Below are positions 1 through 15,500 of a stretch of 64,000 nucleotides of DNA, one piece after another. Below the pieces are notes generated by a model that had not been told where the DNA came from, ran no database searches, and worked only from the letters and a program-made list of their open reading frames with translations. This DNA comes from Glandiceps talaboti (Eukaryota; Hemichordata; Enteropneusta; Spengelidae): contig NC_135551.1 of assembly GCF_964340395.1 (NCBI RefSeq), positions 11,894,379 through 11,958,378 of the forward strand, in the 5' to 3' direction. The position numbers and the translations under genes were made by a program. Position 1 is the first letter of the stretch. Each line of letters opens with the position of its first letter.

Positions 1-112
1 CAATATGTACACATATGAACATAGAATCTTTCAGCTGTTGTCCACTGGGATCACACCTCATGGAAACCATATTCTAATATTAGGAGTTAAAATTGCATAT
101 TATTCATAATAC

Positions 113-211
113 CTCATTAACAATGTCTCTGGCAGCTCCAGCAGCAATGAGAACTTCAATTGCAGCTGCATGGCCCCCAAGAGCGGCACTATGCAGTGGG
201 GTGTACCCATA
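113..211 (-). CDS. Ankyrin-repeat exon (third and most 3' of the three in the window)
   Basis: Read on the minus strand, this 99-bp exon encodes one 33-residue ankyrin repeat. It starts YGYTPLHSAALGGH and continues with AIEVLIAAGA, the usual TPLH, AA..GH and LL..GA positions of the family. The acceptor is an AG ending at 212 (preceding bases tttccaaag) and the donor is GAG|gtatta at 112. Both splice junctions fall between codons, so the exon is symmetric phase 0, like the exons at 25661-25759 and 42732-42830. The three are inferred to belong to one gene transcribed right to left. Ankyrin repeats mediate protein-protein contacts. No other domain of this gene is visible, so its specific role is unknown. 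The intron upstream of it is about 25.4 kb and consists mainly of the 76-bp satellite. Confidence 0.85.
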
Positions 212-300
212 CTTTGGAAAGAAAAGATAATAAGAGAACAATATTAGGATTTAAGGTATTCACACAACTACATGTACATGTAGAATACATATACGTGTGT

Positions 301-419
<119 letters not shown>

Positions 420-553
420 AGAAATGCTAGGTGTTTACACACAGGGGTATAAATGTGTTATTGACAGATAAATTTATCTTTTAATGGTAAATCAAATGTT
501 TGTAAGGAGACTTCACCAAATGATTCACTCGACCTGCTTAGTAATTCATCAGT

Positions 554-3500
554 AATGAAAACTGCAGTGTCATATGTCAATGGTGTCTGTAAACTAATTA
601 CTACATCTAGTATAATTGGAACTGAAAACTGTGTCATCAAGGTTGTCATATGTCAGTGGTGTCTGTAAACTAATTACTACATCTAGTATAATTGGAATTG
701 AAAGCTGTGTCATCAAGGTTGTCATATGTCAATGGTGTCTGTAAACTAATTACTACATCTAGTATAATTGGAACTGAAAACTGTGTCATCAAGGTTGTCA
801 TATGTCAATGGTGTCTGTAAACTAATTACTACATCTAGTATAATTGGAACTGAAAACTGTGTCATCAAGGTTGTCATATGTCAATGGTGTCTGTAAACTA
901 ATTACTGCATCTAGTATAATTGGAACTGAAAACTGTCATCAAGGTTGTCATATGTCAATGGTGTCTGTAAACTAATTACTACATCTAGTATAATTGGAAC
1001 TGAAAACTGTCATCAAGGTTGTCATATGTCAATGGTGTCTGTAAACTAATTACTACATCTAGTATAATTGGAACTGAAAACTGTGTCATCAAGGTTGTCA
1101 TATGTCAATGGTGTCTGTAAACTAATTACTACATCTAGTATAATTGGAACTGAAAACTGTCATCAAGGTTGTCATATGTCAATGGTGTCTGTAAACTAAT
1201 TACTACATCTAGTATAATTGGAACTGAAAACTGTGTCATCAAGGTTGACATATGTCAATGGTGTCTGTAAACTAATTACTACATCTAGTATAATTGGAAC
1301 TGAAAACTGTGTTATCAAGGTTGTCATATGTCAATGGTGTCTGTAAACTAATTACTACATCTAGTATAATTGGAACTGAAAACTGTGTTATCAAGGTTGT
1401 CATATGCCAATGGTGTCTGTAAACTAATTACTACATCTAGTATAATTGGAATTGAAAACTGTGTCATCAAGGTTGTCATATGTCAATGGTGTCTGTAAAC
1501 TAATTACTACATCTAGTATAATTGGAACTGAAAACTGTGTCATCAAGGTTGTCATATGTCAATGGTGTATGTAAACTAATTACTACATCTAGTATAATTG
1601 GAATTGAAAACTGTGTCATCAAGGTTGTCATATGTCAATGGTGTATGTAAACTAATTACTACATCTAGTATAATTGGAATTGAAAACTGTGTCATCAAGG
1701 TTGTCATATGTCAATGGTGTCTGTAAACTAATTACTACATCTAGTATAATTGGAACTGTAAACTGTGTCATCATGGTTGTCATATGTCAATGGTGTCTGT
1801 AAACTAATTACTACATCTAGTATAATTGGAACTGAAAACTGTGTCATCAAGGTTGTCATATGTCAATGGTGTCTGTAAACTAATTACTACATCTAGTATA
1901 ATTGGAACTGTAAACTGTGTCATCATGGTTGTCATATGTCAATGGTGTCTGTAAACTAATTACTACATCTAGTATAATTGGAACTGAAAACTGTGTCATC
2001 AAGGTTGTCATATGTCAATGGTGTCTGTAAACTAATTACTACATCTAGTATAATTGGAACTGAAAACTGTGTCATCAAGGTTGTCATATGTCAATGGTGT
2101 CTGTAAACTAATTACTACATCTAGTATAATTGGAACTGAAAACTGTGTCATCAAGGTTGTCATATGTCAATGGTGTCTGTAAACTAATTACTACATCTAG
2201 TATAATTGGAACTGAAAACTGTGCCATCAAGGTTGACATATGTCAATGGTGTCTGTAAACTAATTACTACATCTAGTATAATTGGAACAGAAAACTGTGT
2301 CATCAAGGTTGTCATATGTCAATGGTGTCTGTAAACTAATTACTACATCTAGTATAATTGGAATTGAAAACTGTGTCATCAAGGTTGTCATATGTCAATG
2401 GTGTCTGTAAACTAATTACTACATCTAGTATAATTGGAACTGAAAACTGTGTCATCAAGGTTGTCATATGTCAATGGTGTCTGTAAACTAATTACTACAT
2501 CTAGTATAATTGGAACTGAAAACTGTGTCATCAAGGTTGTCATATGTCAATGGTGTCTGAAAACTAATTACTACATCTAGTATAATTGGAATTGAAAACT
2601 GTGTCATCAAGGTTGTCATATGTCAATGGTGTCTGTAAACTAATTACTACATCTAGTATAATTGGAACTGAAAACTGTGTCATCAAGGTTGTCATATGTC
2701 AATGGTGTCTGAAAACTAATTACTACATCTAGTATAATTGGAATTGAAAACTGTGTCATCAAGGTTGTCATATGTCAATGATGTCTGTAAACTAATTACT
2801 ACATCTAGTATAATTGGAACTGAAAACTGTCATCAAGGTTGTTTTATGTCAATGGTGTCTGTAAACTGATTACTACATCTAGTATAATTGGAACTGAAAA
2901 CTGTGTCATCAAGGTTGACATATGTCAATGGTGTCTGTAAACTAATTACTACATCTAGTATAATTGGAACAGAAAACTGTGTCATCAAGGTTGTCATATG
3001 TCAATGGTGTCTGTAAACTAATTACTACATCTAGTATAATTGGAATTGAAAACTGTGTCATCAAGGTTGTCATATGTCAATGGTGTCTGTAAACTAATTA
3101 CTACATCTAGTATAATTGGAACTGAAAACTGTGTCATCAAGGTTGTCATATGTCAATGGTGTCTGAAAACTAATTACTACATCTAGTATAATTGGAATTG
3201 AAAACTGTGTCATCAAGGTTGTCATATGTCAATGGTGTCTGTAAACTAATTACTACATCTAGTATAATTGGAACTGAAAACTGTGTCATCAAGGTTGTCA
3301 TATGTCAATGGTGTCTGAAAACTAATTACTACATCTAGTATAATTGGAATTGAAAACTGTGTCATCAAGGTTGTCATATGTCAATGATGTCTGTAAACTA
3401 ATTACTACATCTAGTATAATTGGAACTGAAAACTGTCATCAAGGTTGTCATATGTCAATGGTGTCTGTAAACTGATTACTACATCTAGTATAATTGGAAC

Positions 3501-6500
3501 TGTAAACTGTGTCATCAAGGTTGTCATGTGTCAATGGTGTCTGTAAACTAATTACTACATCTAGTATAATTGGAATTGAAAACTGTGTCATCAAGGTTGT
3601 CATATGTCAATGGTGTCTGTAAACTAATTACTACATCTAGTATAATTGGAACTGTAAACTGTGTCATCAAGGTTGTCATATGTCAATGGTGTCTGTAAAC
3701 TAATTACTACATCTAGTATAATTGGAATTGAAAACTGTGTCATCAAGGTTGTCATATGTCAATGGTGTCTGTAAACTAAATACTACATCTAGTATAATTG
3801 GAACTGAAAACTGTGTCATCAAGGTTGTCATATGTCAATGGTGTCTGTAAACTAATTACTACATCTAGTATAATTGGAACTGAAAACTGTGTCATCATGG
3901 TTGTCATATGTCAATGGTGTCTGTAAACTAATTACTACATCTAGTATAATTGGAATTGAAAACTGTGTCATCAAGGTTGTCATATGTCAATGGTGTCTGT
4001 AAACTAATTACTACATCTAGTATAATTGGAACTGAAAACTGTGTCATCAAGGTTGTCACATGTCAATGGTGTCTGTAAACTAACTACTACATCTAGTATA
4101 ATTGGAACTGAAAACTGTGTCATCAAGGTTGTCACATGTCAATGGTGTCTGTAAACTAATTACTACATCTAGTATAATTGGAACTGAAAACTTTGTTATC
4201 AAGGTTGTCACATGTCAATGGTGTCTATAAACTAATTACTACATCTAGTATAATTGGAATTGAAAACTGTGTGTCATCAAGGTTGTCATATGTCAATGGT
4301 GTCTGTAAACTAATTACTACATCTAGGAACTGTAAACTGTGTCATCAAGGTTGTCATATGTCAATGGTGTCTGTAAACTAACTACTACATCTAGTATAAT
4401 TGGAACTGAAAACTGTGTCATCAAGGTTGTCACATGTCAATGGTGTCTGTAAACTAATTACTACATCTAGTATAATTGGAACTGAAAACTGTGTCATCAA
4501 GGTTGTCACATGTCAATGGTGTCTGTAAACTAACTACTACTTCTAGTATAATTGGAATTGAAAACTGTGTCATCAAGGTTGTCATATGTTAATGGTGTCA
4601 GTCTGTAAACTAATTACTACATCTAGTATAATTGGAACTGTAAACTGTGTCATCAAGGTTGTCATATGTCAATGGTGTCTGTAAACTAATTACTACATCT
4701 AGTATAATTGGAATTTCAAACTTTGTCATCAAGGTTGTCATATGTCAATGGTGTCTGTAAACTAATTACTACATCTAGTATAATTGCAATTACAAACTTT
4801 GTCATCAAGGTTGTCATATGTCAATGGTGTCTGTAAATTAATTACTACATCTAGTATAATTGGAATTAAAAACTGTGTCATCAAGGTTGTCTTATGTCAA
4901 TGGTGTCTGTAAACTAATTACTACATCTAATATAATTGGAACTGAAAACTGTGTCATCAAGGTTGTCTTATGTCAATGGTGTCTGTAAATTAATTACTAC
5001 ATCTAGTATAATTGGAACTGAAAACTGTGTCATCAAGGTTGTCTTATGTCAATGGTGTCTGTAAACTAATTACTACATCTAATATAATTGGAACTGAAAA
5101 CTGTGTCATCAAGGTTGTCATATGTCAATGGTGTCTGTAAACTAATTACTACATCTAGTATAATTGGAATTGAAAACTGTGTCATCAAGGTTGTCATATG
5201 TCAATGGTGTCTGTAAACTAATTACTACATCTAGTATAATTGGAACTGAAAACTGTGTCATCAAGGTTGTCATATGTCAATGGTGTCTGTAAAGTAATTA
5301 CTACATCTAGTATAATTGGAATTGAAAACTGTGTCATCAAGGTTGTCATATGTCAATGGTGTCTGTAAACTAATTACTACATCTAGTATAATTGGAACTG
5401 AAAACTGTGCCATCAAGGTTGTCATATGACAATGGTGTCTGTAAACTAATTACTACATCTAGTATAATTGGAACTGAAAACTGTGTCATCAAGGTTGTCA
5501 TATGTCAATGGTGTCTGTAAAGTAATTACTAAATCTAGTATAATTGGAACTGAAAACTGTGTCATCAAGGTTGTCATATGTCAATGGTGTCTGTAAACTA
5601 ATTACTACATCTAGTATAATTGGAACTGAAAACTGTGTTATCAAGGTTGTCACATGTCAATGGTGTCTATAAACTAATTACTACATCTAGTATAATTGGA
5701 ATTGAAAACTGTGTGTCATCAAGGTTGTCATATATGTCAATGGTGTCTGTAAACTAATTACTACATCTAGTATAATTGGAACTGTAAACTGTGTCATCAA
5801 GGTTGTCATATGTCAATGGTGTCTGTAAACTAACTACTACATCTAGTATAATTGGAACTGAAAACTGTGTCATCAAGGTTGTCACATGTCAATGGTGTCT
5901 GTAAACTAATTACTACATCTAGTATAATTGGAATTGAAAACTGTGTCATCAAGGTTGTCATATATCAATGGTGTCTGTAAACTAATTACTACATCTAGTA
6001 TAATTGGAACTGTAAACTGTGTCATCAAGGTTGTCATATGTCAATGGTGTCTGTAAACTAATTACTACTTCTAGTATAATTGGAATTGAAAACTGTGTCA
6101 TCAAGGTTGTCATATGTTAATGGTGTCTGTAAACTAATTACTACATCTAGTATAATTGGAACTGAAAACTGTGTCATCAAGGTTGTCATATGTCAATGGT
6201 GTCTGTAAACTAATTACTACATCTAGTATAATTGGAATTTCAAACTTTGTCATCAAGGTTGTCATATGTCAATGGTGTCTGTAAATTAATTACTACATCT
6301 AGTATAATTGGAATTACAAACTTTGTCATCAAGGTTGTCATATGTCAATGGTGTCTGTAAATTAATTACTACATCTAGTATAATTGGAATTACAAACTGT
6401 GTCATCAAGGTTGTCATATGTCAATGGTGTCTGTAAACTAATTACTACATCTAGTATAATTGGAATTGAAAACTGTGTCATCAAGGTTGTCATATGTCAA

Positions 6501-9500
6501 TGGTGTCTGTAAACTAATTACTACATCTAGTATAATTGGAATTTCAAACTTTGTCATCAAGGTTGTCATATGTCAATGGTGTCTGTAAACTAATTACTAC
6601 ATCTAGTATAATTGGAATTACAAACTGTGTCATCAAGGTTGTCATATGTCAATGGTGTCTGTAAATTAATTACTACATCTAGTATAATTGGAATTGAAAA
6701 CTGTGTCATCAAGGTTGTCATATGTCAATGGTGTCTGTAAATTAATTACTACATCTAGTATAATTGGAATTGAAAACTGTGTCATCAAGGTTGTCATATG
6801 TCAATGGTGTCTGTAAACTAATTACTACATCTAGTATAATTGGAATTACAAACTTTGTCATCAAGGTTGTCATATGTCAATGGTGTCTGTAAATTAATTA
6901 CTACATCTAGTATAATTGGAATTACAAACTGTGTCATCAAGGTTGTCATATGTCAATGGTGTCTGTAAACTAATTACTACATCTAGTATAATTGGAATTG
7001 AAAACTGTGTCATCAAGGTTGTCATATGTCAATGGTGTCTGTAAACTAATTACTACATCTAGTATAATTGGAACTGAAAACTGTGTCATCAAGGTTGTCA
7101 TATGTCAATGGTGTCTGAAAACTAATTACTACATCTAGTATAATTGGAATTGAAAACTGTGTCATCAAGGTTGTCATATGTCAATGGTGTCTGTAAACTA
7201 ATTACTACATCTAGTATAATTGGAACTGAAAACTGTGTCATCAAGGTTGTCATATGTCAATGGTGTCTGAAAACTAATTACTACATCTAGTATAATTGGA
7301 ATTGAAAACTGTGTCATCAAGGTTGTCATATGTCAATGATGTCTGTAAACTAATTACTACATCTAGTATAATTGGAACTGAAAACTGTCATCAAGGTTGT
7401 CATATGTCAATGGTGTCTGTAAACTGATTACTACATCTAGTATAATTGGAACTGAAAACTGTGTCATCAAGGTTGTCATATGTCAATGGTGTCTGTAAAC
7501 TGATTACTACATCTAGTATAATTGGAACTGTAAACTGTGTCATCAAGGTTGTCATATGTCAATGGTGTCTGTAAACTAATTACTACATCTAGTATAATTG
7601 GAACTGTAAACTGTGTCATCAAGGTTGTCATATGTCAATGGTGTCTGTAAACTAATTACTACATCTAGTATAATTGGAATTGAAAACTGTGTCATCAAGG
7701 TTGTCATATGTCAATGGTGTCTGTAAACTAATTACTACATCTAGTATAATTGGAACTGTAAACTGTGTCATCAAGGTTGTCATATGTCAATGGTGTCTGT
7801 AAACTAATTACTACATCTAGTATAATTGGAATTGAAAACTGTGTCATCAAGGTTGTCATATGTCAATGGTGTCTGTAAACTAATTACTACATCTAGTATA
7901 ATTGGAACTGAAAACTGTGTCATCAAGGTTGTCATATGTCAATGGTGTCTGTAAACTAATTACTACATCTAGTATAATTGGAACTGAAAACTGTGTCATC
8001 ATGGTTGTCATATGTCAATGGTGTCTGTAAACTAATTACTACATCTAGTATAATTGGAACTGAAAACTGTGTCATCAAGGTTGTCACATGTCAATGGTGT
8101 CTGTAAACTAACTACTACATCTAGTATAATTGGAACTGAAAACTGTGTCATCAAGGTTGTCACATGTCAATGGTGTCTGTAAACTAATTACTACATCTAG
8201 TATAATTGGAACTGAAAACTTTGTTATCAAGGTTGTCACATGTCAATGGTGTCTATAAACTAATTACTACATCTAGTATAATTGGAATTGAAAACTGTGT
8301 GTCATCAAGGTTGTCATATGTCATTGGTGTCTGTAAACTAATTACTACATCTAGTATAATTGGAACTGTAAACTGTGTCATCAAGGTTGTCATATGTCAA
8401 TGGTGTCTGTAAACTAACTACTACATCTAGTATAATTGGAACTGAAAACTGTGTCATCAAGGTTGTCACATGTCAATGGTGTCTGTAAACTAATAACTAC
8501 ATCTAGTATAATTGGAACTGAAAACTGTGTCATCAAGGTTGTCACATGTCAATGGTGTCTGTAAACTAACTACTACTTCTAGTATAATTGGAATTGAAAA
8601 CTGTGTCATCAAGGTTGTCATATGTTAATGGTGTCTGTAAACTAATTACTACATCTAGTATAATTGGAACTGTAAACTGTGTCATCAAGGTTGTCATATG
8701 TCAATGGTGTCTGTAAACTAATTACTACATCTAGTATAATTGGAATTTCAAACTTTGTCATCAAGGTTGTCATATGTCAATGGTGTCTGTAAACTAATTA
8801 CTACATCTAGTATAATTGGAATTACAAACTTTGTCATCAAGGTTGTCATATGTCAATGGTGTCTGTAAATTAATTACTACATCTAGTATAATTGGAACTG
8901 TAAACTGTGTCATCAAGGTTGTCATATGTCAATGGTGTCTGTAAATTAATTACTACATCTAGTATAATTGGAATTGAAAACTGTGTCATCAAGGTTGTCA
9001 TATGTCAATGGTGTCTGTAAACTAATTACTACATCTAGTATAATTGGAATTACAAACATTGTCATCAAGGTTGTCATATGTCAATGGTGTCTGTAAATTA
9101 ATTACTACATCTAGTATAATTGGAACTGTAAACTGTGTCATCAAGGTTGTCATATGTCAATGGTGTCTGTAAACTAACTACTACATCTAGTATAATTGGA
9201 ACTGAAAACTGTGTCATCAAGGTTGTCACATGTCAATGGTGTCTGTAAACTAATTACTACATCTAGTATAATTGGAACTGAAAACTGTGTCATCAAGGTT
9301 GTCACATGTCAATGGTGTCTGTAAACTAACTACTACTTCTAGTATAATTGGAATTGAAAACTGTGTCATCAAGGTTGTCATATGTTAATGGTGTCTGTAA
9401 ACTAATTACTACATCTAGTATAATTGGAACTGTAAACTGTGTCATCAAGGTTGTCATATGTCAATGGTGTCTGTAAACTAATTACTACATCTAGTATAAT

Positions 9501-12500
9501 TGGAATTTCAAACTTTGTCATCAAGGTTGTCATATGTCAATGGTGTCTGTAAACTAATTACTACATCTAGTATAATTGGAATTACAAACTTTGTCATCAA
9601 GGTTGTCATATGTCAATGGTGTCTGTAAATTAATTACTACATCTAGTATAATTGGAATTAAAAACTGTGTCATCAAGGTTGTCTTATGTCAATGGTGTCT
9701 GTAAACTAATTACTACATCTAGTATAATTGGAACTGAAAACTGTGTCATCAAGGTTGTCTTATGTCAATGGTGTCTGTAAATTAATTACTACATCTAGTA
9801 TAATTGGAACTGAAAACTGTGTCATCAAGGTTGTCTTATGTCAATGGTGTCTGTAAACTAATTACTACATCTAATATAATTGGAACTGAAAACTGTGTCA
9901 TCAAGGTTGTCATATGTCAATGGTGTCTGTAAACTAATTACTACATCTAGTATAATTGGAATTGAAAACTGTGTCATCAAGGTTGTCATATGTCAATGGT
10001 GTCTGTAAACTAATTACTACATCTAGTATAATTGGAACTGAAAACTGTGTCATCAAGGTTGTCATATGTCAATGGTGTCTGTAAAGTAATTACTACATGT
10101 AGTATAATTGGAATTGAAAACTGTGTCATCAAGGTTGTCATATGTCAATGGTGTCTGTAAACTAATTACTACATCTAGTATAATTGGAACTGAAAACTGT
10201 GTCATCAAGGTTGTCATATGACAATGGTGTCTGTAAACTAATTACTACATCTAGTATAATTGGAACTGAAAACTGTGTCATCAAGGTTGTCATATGTCAA
10301 TGGTGTCTGTAAAGTAATTACTAAATCTAGTATAATTGGAACTGAAAACTGTGTCATCAAGGTTGTCATATGTCAATGGTGTCTGTAAACTAATTACTAC
10401 ATCTAGTATAATTGGAACTGAAAACTGTGTTATCAAGGTTGTCACATGTCAATGGTGTCTATAAACTAATTACTACATCTAGTATAATTGGAATTGAAAA
10501 CTGTGTGTCATCAAGGTTGTCATATGTCAATGGTGTCTGTAAACTAATTACTACATCTAGTATAATTGGAACTGAAAACTGTGTCATCAAGGTTGTCACA
10601 TGTCAATGGTGTCTGTAAACTAATTACTACATCTAGTATAATTGGAATTGAAAACTGTGTCATCAAGGTTGTCATATGTCAATGGTGTCTGTAAACTAAT
10701 TACTACATCTAGTATAATTGGAACTGTAAACTGTGTCATCAAGGTTGTCATATGTCAATGGTGTCTGTAAACTAATTACTACTTCTAGTATAATTGGAAT
10801 TGAAAACTGTGTCATCAAGGTTGTCATATGTTAATGGTGTCTGTAAACTAATTACTACATCTAGTATAATTGGAACTGAAAACTGTGTCATCAAGGTTGT
10901 CATATGTCAATGGTGTCTGTAAACTAATTACTACATCTAGTATAATTGGAATTTCAAACTTTGTCATCAAGGTTGTCATATGTCAATGGTGTCTGTAAAC
11001 TAATTACTACATCTAGTATAATTGGAATTACAAACTTTGTCATCAAGGTTGTCATATGTCAATGGTGTCTGTAAATTAATTACTACATCTAGTATAATTG
11101 GAATTACAAACTGTGTCATCAAGGTTGTCATATGTCAATGGCGTCTGTAAACTAATTACTACATCTAGTATAATTGGAATTGAAAACTGTGTCATCAAGG
11201 TTGTCATATGTCAATGGTGTCTGTAAACTAATTACTACATCTAGTATAATTGGAACTGAAAACTGTGTCATCAAGGTTGTCATATGTCAATGGTGTCTGA
11301 AAACTAATTACTACATCTAGTATAATTGGAATTGAAAACTGTGTCATCAAGGTTGTCATATGTCAATGATGTCTGTAAACTAATTACTACATCTAGTATA
11401 ATTGGAACTGAAAACTGTCATCAAGGTTGTCATATGTCAATGGTGTCTGTAAACTGATTACTACATCTAGTATAATTGGAACTGAAAACTGTGTCATCAA
11501 GGTTGTCATATGTCAATGGTGTCTGTAAACTGATTACTACATCTAGTATAATTGGAACTGTAAACTGTGTCATCAAGGTTGTCATATGTCAATGGTGTCT
11601 GTAAACTAATTACTACATCTAGTATAATTGGAACTGTAAACTGTGTCATCAAGGTTGTCATATGTCAATGGTGTCTGTAAACTAATTACTACATCTAGTA
11701 TAATTGGAATTGAAAACTGTGTCATCAAGGTTGTCATATGTCAATGGTGTCTGTAAACTAATTACTACATCTAGTATAATTGGAACTGTAAACTGTGTCA
11801 TCAAGGTTGTCATATGTCAATGGTGTCTGTAAACTAATTACTACATCTAGTATAATTGGAATTGAAAACTGTGTCATCAAGGTTGTCATATGTCAATGGT
11901 GTCTGTAAACTAATTACTACATCTAGTATAATTGGAACTGAAAACTGTGTCATCAAGGTTGTCATATGTCAATGGTGTCTGTAAACTAATTACTACATCT
12001 AGTATAATTGGAACTGAAAACTGTGTCATCATGGTTGTCATATGTCAATGGTGTCTGTAAACTAATTACTACATCTAGTATAATTGGAACTGAAAACTGT
12101 GTCATCAAGGTTGTCACATGTCAATGGTGTCTGTAAACTAACTACTACATCTAGTATAATTGGAATTGAAAACTGTGTCATCAAGGTTGTCACATGTCAA
12201 TGGTGTCTGTAAACTAATTACTACATCTAGTATAATTGGAACTGAAAACTTTGTTATCAAGGTTGTCACATGTCAATGGTGTCTATAAACTAATTACTAC
12301 ATCTAGTATAATTGGAATTGAAAACTGTGTGTCATCAAGGTTGTCATATGTCATTGGTGTCTGTAAACTAATTACTACATCTAGTATAATTGGAACTGTA
12401 AACTGTGTCATCAAGGTTGTCATATGTCAATGGTGTCTGTAAACTAACTACTACATCTAGTATAATTGGAACTGAAAACTGTGTCATCAAGGTTGTCACA

Positions 12501-15500
12501 TGTCAATGGTGTCTGTAAACTAATAACTACATCTAGTATAATTGGAACTGAAAACTGTGTCATCAAGGTTGTCACATGTCAATGGTGTCTGTAAACTAAC
12601 TACTACTTCTAGTATAATTGGAATTGAAAACTGTGTCATCAAGGTTGTCATATGTTAATGGTGTCTGTAAACTAATTACTACATCTAGTATAATTGGAAC
12701 TGTAAACTGTGTCATCAAGGTTGTCATATGTCAATGGTGTCTGTAAACTAATTACTACATCTAGTATAATTGGAATTTCAAACTTTGTCATCAAGGTTGT
12801 CATATGTCAATGGTGTCTGTAAACTAATTACTACATCTAGTATAATTGGAATTACAAACTTTGTCATCAAGGTTGTCATATGTCAATGGTGTCTGTAAAT
12901 TAATTACTACATCTAGTATAATTGGAACTGTAAACTGTGTCATCAAGGTTGTCATATGTCAATGGTGTCTGTAAATTAATTACTACATCTAGTATAATTG
13001 GAATTGAAAACTGTGTCATCAAGGTTGTCATATGTCAATGGTGTCTGTAAACTAATTACTACATCTAGTATAATTGGAATTACAAACATTGTCATCAAGG
13101 TTGTCATATGTCAATGGTGTCTGTAAATTAATTACTACATCTAGTATAATTGGAACTGTAAACTGTGTCATCAAGGTTGTCATATGTCAATGGTGTCTGT
13201 AAACTAACTACTACATCTAGTATAATTGGAACTGAAAACTGTGTCATCAAGGTTGTCACATGTCAATGGTGTCTGTAAACTAATTACTACATCTAGTATA
13301 ATTGGAACTGAAAACTGTGTCATCAAGGTTGTCACATGTCAATGGTGTCTGTAAACTAACTACTACTTCTAGTATAATTGGAATTGAAAACTGTGTCATC
13401 AAGGTTGTCATATGTTAATGGTGTCTGTAAACTAATTACTACATCTAGTATAATTGGAACTGTAAACTGTGTCATCAAGGTTGTCATATGTCAATGGTGT
13501 CTGTAAACTAATTACTACATCTAGTATAATTGGAATTTCAAACTTTGTCATCAAGGTTGTCATATGTCAATGGTGTCTGTAAACTAATTACTACATCTAG
13601 TATAATTGGAATTACAAACTTTGTCATCAAGGTTGTCATATGTCAATGGTGTCTGTAAACTAATTACTACATCTAGTATAATTGGAATTACAAACTTTGT
13701 CATCAAGGTTGTCATATGTCAATGGTGTCTGTAAATTAATTACTACATCTAGTATAATTGGAACTGTAAACTGTGTCATCAAGGTTGTCATATGTCAATG
13801 GTGTCTGTAAATTAATTACTACATCTAGTATAATTGGAATTGAAAACTGTGTCATCAAGGTTGTCATATGTCAATGGTGTCTGTAAACTAATTACTACAT
13901 CTAGTATAATTGGAATTACAAACATTGTCATCAAGGTTGTCATATGTCAATGGTGTCTGTAAATTAATTACTACATCTAGTATAATTGGAACTGTAAACT
14001 GTGTCATCAAGGTTGTCATATGTCAATGGTGTCTGTAAACTAACTACTACATCTAGTATAATTGGAACTGAAAACTGTGTCATCAAGGTTGTCACATGTC
14101 AATGGTGTCTGTAAACTAATTACTACATCTAGTATAATTGGAACTGAAAACTGTGTCATCAAGGTTGTCACATGTCAATGGTGTCTGTAAACTAACTACT
14201 ACTTCTAGTATAATTGGAATTGAAAACTGTGTCATCAAGGTTGTCATATGTCAATGGTGTCTGTAAACTAATTACTACATCTAGTATAATTGGAACTGAA
14301 AACTGTGTCATCATGGTTGTCATATGTCAATGGTGTCTGTAAACTAATTACTACATCTAGTATAATTGGAACTGAAAACTGTGTCATCAAGGTTGTCACA
14401 TGTCAATGGTGTCTGTAAACTAACTACTACATCTAGTATAATTGGAATTGAAAACTGTGTCATCAAGGTTGTCATATGTCAATGGTGTCTGTAAACTAAT
14501 TACTACATCTAGTATAATTGGAACTGAAAACTTTGTTATCAAGGTTGTCACATGTCAATGGTGTCTATAAACTAATTACTACATCTAGTATAATTGGAAT
14601 TGAAAACTGTGTGTCATCAAGGTTGTCATATGTCATTGGTGTCTGTAAACTAATTACTACATCTAGTATAATTGGAACTGTAAACTGTGTCATCAAGGTT
14701 GTCATATGTCAATGGTGTCTGTAAACTAACTACTACATCTAGTATAATTGGAACTGAAAACTGTGTCATCAAGGTTGTCACATGTCAATGGTGTCTGTAA
14801 ACTAATAACTACATCTAGTATAATTGGAACTGAAAACTGTGTCATCAAGGTTGTCACATGTCAATGGTGTCTGTAAACTAACTACTACTTCTAGTATAAT
14901 TGGAATTGAAAACTGTGTCATCAAGGTTGTCATATGTTAATGGTGTCTGTAAACTAATTACTACATCTAGTATAATTGGAACTGTAAACTGTGTCATCAA
15001 GGTTGTCATATGTCAATGGTGTCTGTAAACTAATTACTACATCTAGTATAATTGGAATTTCAAACTTTGTCATCAAGGTTGTCATATGTCAATGGTGTCT
15101 GTAAACTAATTACTACATCTAGTATAATTGGAATTACAAACTTTGTCATCAAGGTTGTCATATGTCAATGGTGTCTGTAAATTAATTACTACATCTAGTA
15201 TAATTGGAACTGTAAACTGTGTCATCAAGGTTGTCATATGTCAATGGTGTCTGTAAATTAATTACTACATCTAGTATAATTGGAATTGAAAACTGTGTCA
15301 TCAAGGTTGTCATATGTCAATGGTGTCTGTAAACTAATTACTACATCTAGTATAATTGGAATTACAAACATTGTCATCAAGGTTGTCATATGTCAATGGT
15401 GTCTGTAAATTAATTACTACATCTAGTATAATTGGAACTGTAAACTGTGTCATCAAGGTTGTCATATGTCAATGGTGTCTGTAAACTAACTACTACATCT